64,000 bases of DNA from Nocardioides sp. 503 (GTDB lineage Bacteria; Actinomycetota; Actinomycetes; Propionibacteriales; Nocardioidaceae): positions 620,001-684,000 of the forward strand of contig NZ_SPUI01000002.1 of NCBI RefSeq assembly GCF_004522095.1, in the 5' to 3' direction. Shown one piece after another: positions 62,303 through 64,000 of this stretch. Under the pieces are notes generated by a model. It was given only the letters and a program-made list of their open reading frames with translations, searched no databases and was not told the DNA's origin. The translations under genes were made by a program, and so were the position numbers. Each line of letters starts with the position of its first letter. Position 1 is the stretch's first letter.

Positions 62303-63532
62303 ATGACCACCGTCAACCCCGAGCGCGCCCGCTTCCTGCGCACCTCCGGCCTGCGCAGCTGGCGGCGGGCCGTCAGCGACGCGCTGGCCCGCCCGCTGAC
62401 GTCGTACTACCTCCTGATGGGCGCGGCGGCGCTGCTGCTGACCATCGGGCTGATCATGGTGCTCAGCGCCTCCAGCGTCTTCTCCTACGACCGCACCGGC
62501 GACTCCTTCCTGATCGTCCGTCGTCAGCTCATGTGGGTGATCCTCGGGCTCCCCACCGCGTTCGTCGTCAGCCGGCTGCCACCCCGCCTGGTGCGGCAGC
62601 TGGCCTACGTCGGCTTCTCGGTCTCGCTGACCCTGCTCGCCCTCACCGCGCGCTTCGGCGTCGAGCGCAACGGCAACACCAACTGGCTGCCGCTCGGCCC
62701 GGTCGAGATCCAGCCGTCCGAGATCGCCAAGCTCGCCCTGGTGATCTGGGCCGCGCACATCTACGCCAACAAGGAGCGCCGGCTCGACAGCTTCCACCAG
62801 ATCCTGGTGCCGGTGGTGCCGGGCATGCTGCTGGCCACCGGCCTGGTCATCGTCGGGCGCGACCTCGGCACCGCGCTGATCCTGTTCGCCATCCTGCTCG
62901 GCATGCTCTGGGTGGTCGGCGCCCCCGCGCGGTTCTTCATCATGTCGACGCTGGTCGTCAGTGTCGGGGTCTTCGCCATGGCGACCACCAACAAGGAGCG
63001 GTTCGGCCGGATCACCACCTTCGTCGACCCGTTCAAGGAGTTCGAAGGCGCCGGCTGGCAGCCCGCCCACGGCCTCTACGCCCTGTCCAGCGGCGGGGTC
63101 TTCGGCAAGGGCATCGGCGCCAGCCAGACCAAGTGGGGCGACCTGCCCGAGGCCCACACCGACTTCATCTTCGCGGTGCTCGGCGAGGAGCTCGGCCTGG
63201 TCGGCACCCTCCTGGTCGTCTCCCTGTTCCTCACCATCGCCTACGCCGCCCTGCGCATCGCCCGCGAGACCGCCGACCCGTTCGTGCGCTACTGCAGCTT
63301 CGGCATCGTGGTCTGGCTGATCGGCCAGATGATCATCAACGTCGGCATGGTGCTCACGCTGCTGCCGGTCATCGGCATCCCGCTGCCGCTCGTGTCCTAC
63401 GGCGGCTCCAGCCTGCTGCCGACCCTCGTCGCGCTCGGTCTGCTGGTCGGCTTCGCGCGCCGTGAGCCCGAGGCCGCGCGGGCGCTGGCCCAGCGGAAGA
63501 AGGTCCGCTCCGCCGGGCTCTCCGCCCGATGA
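62303..63532 (+). CDS. ftsW: FtsW lipid II polymerase (SEDS)
   Basis: Membrane glycosyltransferase of 409 residues with about ten helices. SEDS landmarks [84 protein letters not shown] and [19 protein letters not shown] are intact. It polymerises glycan at the septum with the class B PBP upstream. ATG 62303 has AGGAGGGG nearby. Confidence 0.95.
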   Translation: MTTVNPERARFLRTSGLRSWRRAVSDALARPLTSYYLLMGAAALLLTIGLIMVLSASSVFSYDRTGDSFLIVRRQLMWVILGLPTAFVVSRLPPRLVRQLAYVGFSVSLTLLALTARFGVERNGNTNWLPLGPVEIQPSEIAKLALVIWAAHIYANKERRLDSFHQILVPVVPGMLLATGLVIVGRDLGTALILFAILLGMLWVVGAPARFFIMSTLVVSVGVFAMATTNKERFGRITTFVDPFKEFEGAGWQPAHGLYALSSGGVFGKGIGASQTKWGDLPEAHTDFIFAVLGEELGLVGTLLVVSLFLTIAYAALRIARETADPFVRYCSFGIVVWLIGQMIINVGMVLTLLPVIGIPLPLVSYGGSSLLPTLVALGLLVGFARREPEAARALAQRKKVRSAGLSAR

Positions 63533-63545
63533 GACGATCGGTCTG

Positions 63546-64000
63546 ATGCGCGTCCTACTCGCCGGCGGCGGCACCGCCGGCCACACCTCGCCCCTGCTCG
63601 CCACCGCCGACGCCCTGCGCCGGCTCGACCCGGACGTCGAGATCACCTGCCTCGGCACGCCCCGCGGCCTGGAGAACTCCGTGGTCCCCGCGGCGGGCTA
63701 CCCGCTGGAGCTGATCCCACCGGTGCCCCTGCCGCGCCGGCCCAACGCCGACCTGCTCCGGGTCCCGGGCCGGCTGCGGGGCGCCGTCAAGGAGACGCTC
63801 GCGGTCTTCGACCGGGTGCGCCCCGACGTCGTCGTGGGCTACGGCGGCTACGTCTCGATGCCGGCCTACCTCGCCGCCCGCCGCCGACGGCTGCCGCTGG
63901 TGGTCCACGAGCAGAACACCGTGCCCGGCCTGGCCAACAAGGCCGGCGCCCGGGTCGCGACCCGGGTGGCGGTGAGCTTCCCCGACACCCCGCTGCCGCG
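63546..64000 (+). CDS. murG: UDP-GlcNAc:undecaprenyl-PP-MurNAc transferase (5' part)
   Basis: Truncated by the window end; about 151 codons are present. [24 protein letters not shown] carries the glycine-rich loop of MurG, followed by [41 protein letters not shown] and [17 protein letters not shown]. It adds GlcNAc to lipid I to make lipid II. It starts 13 bases after the ftsW stop. Confidence 0.95.
   Translation, partial: MRVLLAGGGTAGHTSPLLATADALRRLDPDVEITCLGTPRGLENSVVPAAGYPLELIPPVPLPRRPNADLLRVPGRLRGAVKETLAVFDRVRPDVVVGYGGYVSMPAYLAARRRRLPLVVHEQNTVPGLANKAGARVATRVAVSFPDTPLP

Overview
The window is chromosomal DNA from a high-GC actinobacterium, most likely a Nocardioides-like member of the Propionibacteriales. 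Coding sequence is close to 70-75% G+C, GTG starts are common, and stop/start overlaps are dense. The gene order aroG ... pknL, Rv2175c-like gene, idsA, metF ... DUF3040, mraZ, rsmH, ftsL, pbpB, murE, murF, mraY, murD, ftsW, murG matches, from memory, the Mycobacterium tuberculosis Rv2150c-Rv2178c block. It is split here by inserted modules. Taxonomy and synteny are inferences from the sequence, not from a search.

Region 1 (1-20,040). A TetR/MFS efflux pair and an APC permease lead into class II DAHP synthase (aroG) and threonine aldolase. On the other strand lies a three-gene operon: a zinc-ribbon membrane protein, an M48 metallopeptidase, and a 1,678-residue DUF4011-type SF1 helicase. A second DAHP synthase (class I-beta, aroF) follows, preceded by a tiny Tyr/Phe-containing leader ORF and a GC hairpin. 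Next come an EamA transporter, endonuclease IV, a TetR regulator with an SGNH hydrolase, a lipoprotein, and a PASTA-domain Ser/Thr kinase.

Region 2 (20,180-31,600). The kinase's predicted DNA-binding partner, idsA, metF, a SIMPL protein and an alpha/beta hydrolase are followed by an HNH endonuclease gene with a LexA (SOS) box between its -35 and -10. A lower-GC patch then carries an orphan TIR-domain protein. It is followed by a two-component system, a divergent DUF308 gene behind a long inverted repeat, a wrecked hydrolase pseudogene and small unknown genes. This is the most island-like part of the window.

Region 3 (31,600-47,800). Two SigE-family ECF sigma/membrane-partner modules have promoters of the same geometry. 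Between them are an F420-type oxidoreductase, a TetR/SDR pair with twin operators, a CrtI-like oxidoreductase, an ATP-grasp protein and a DUF4126 protein. After the second module come a YbaK editing protein and a membrane protein. A translesion cluster follows (DUF6504, HEPN, dnaE2, methyltransferase, dinB, DUF3040), driven by two SOS promoters with identical spacing.

Region 4 (47,800-64,000). A MoxR-DUF58-transglutaminase operon runs leftward from the division and cell-wall cluster, which runs rightward from mraZ to a truncated murG. The mraZ promoter holds a GTGG array in 10-bp register. A reverse-strand copy of the motif and a long imperfect stem-loop lie just after mraZ, followed by an unannotated 45-residue membrane protein ahead of rsmH.

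Many genes appear leaderless, with a TANNNT hexamer 5-7 bases before the start codon. In three places the upstream gene's TAG stop codon forms the first half of that hexamer. No tRNA, rRNA, CRISPR array or complete insertion sequence was seen.
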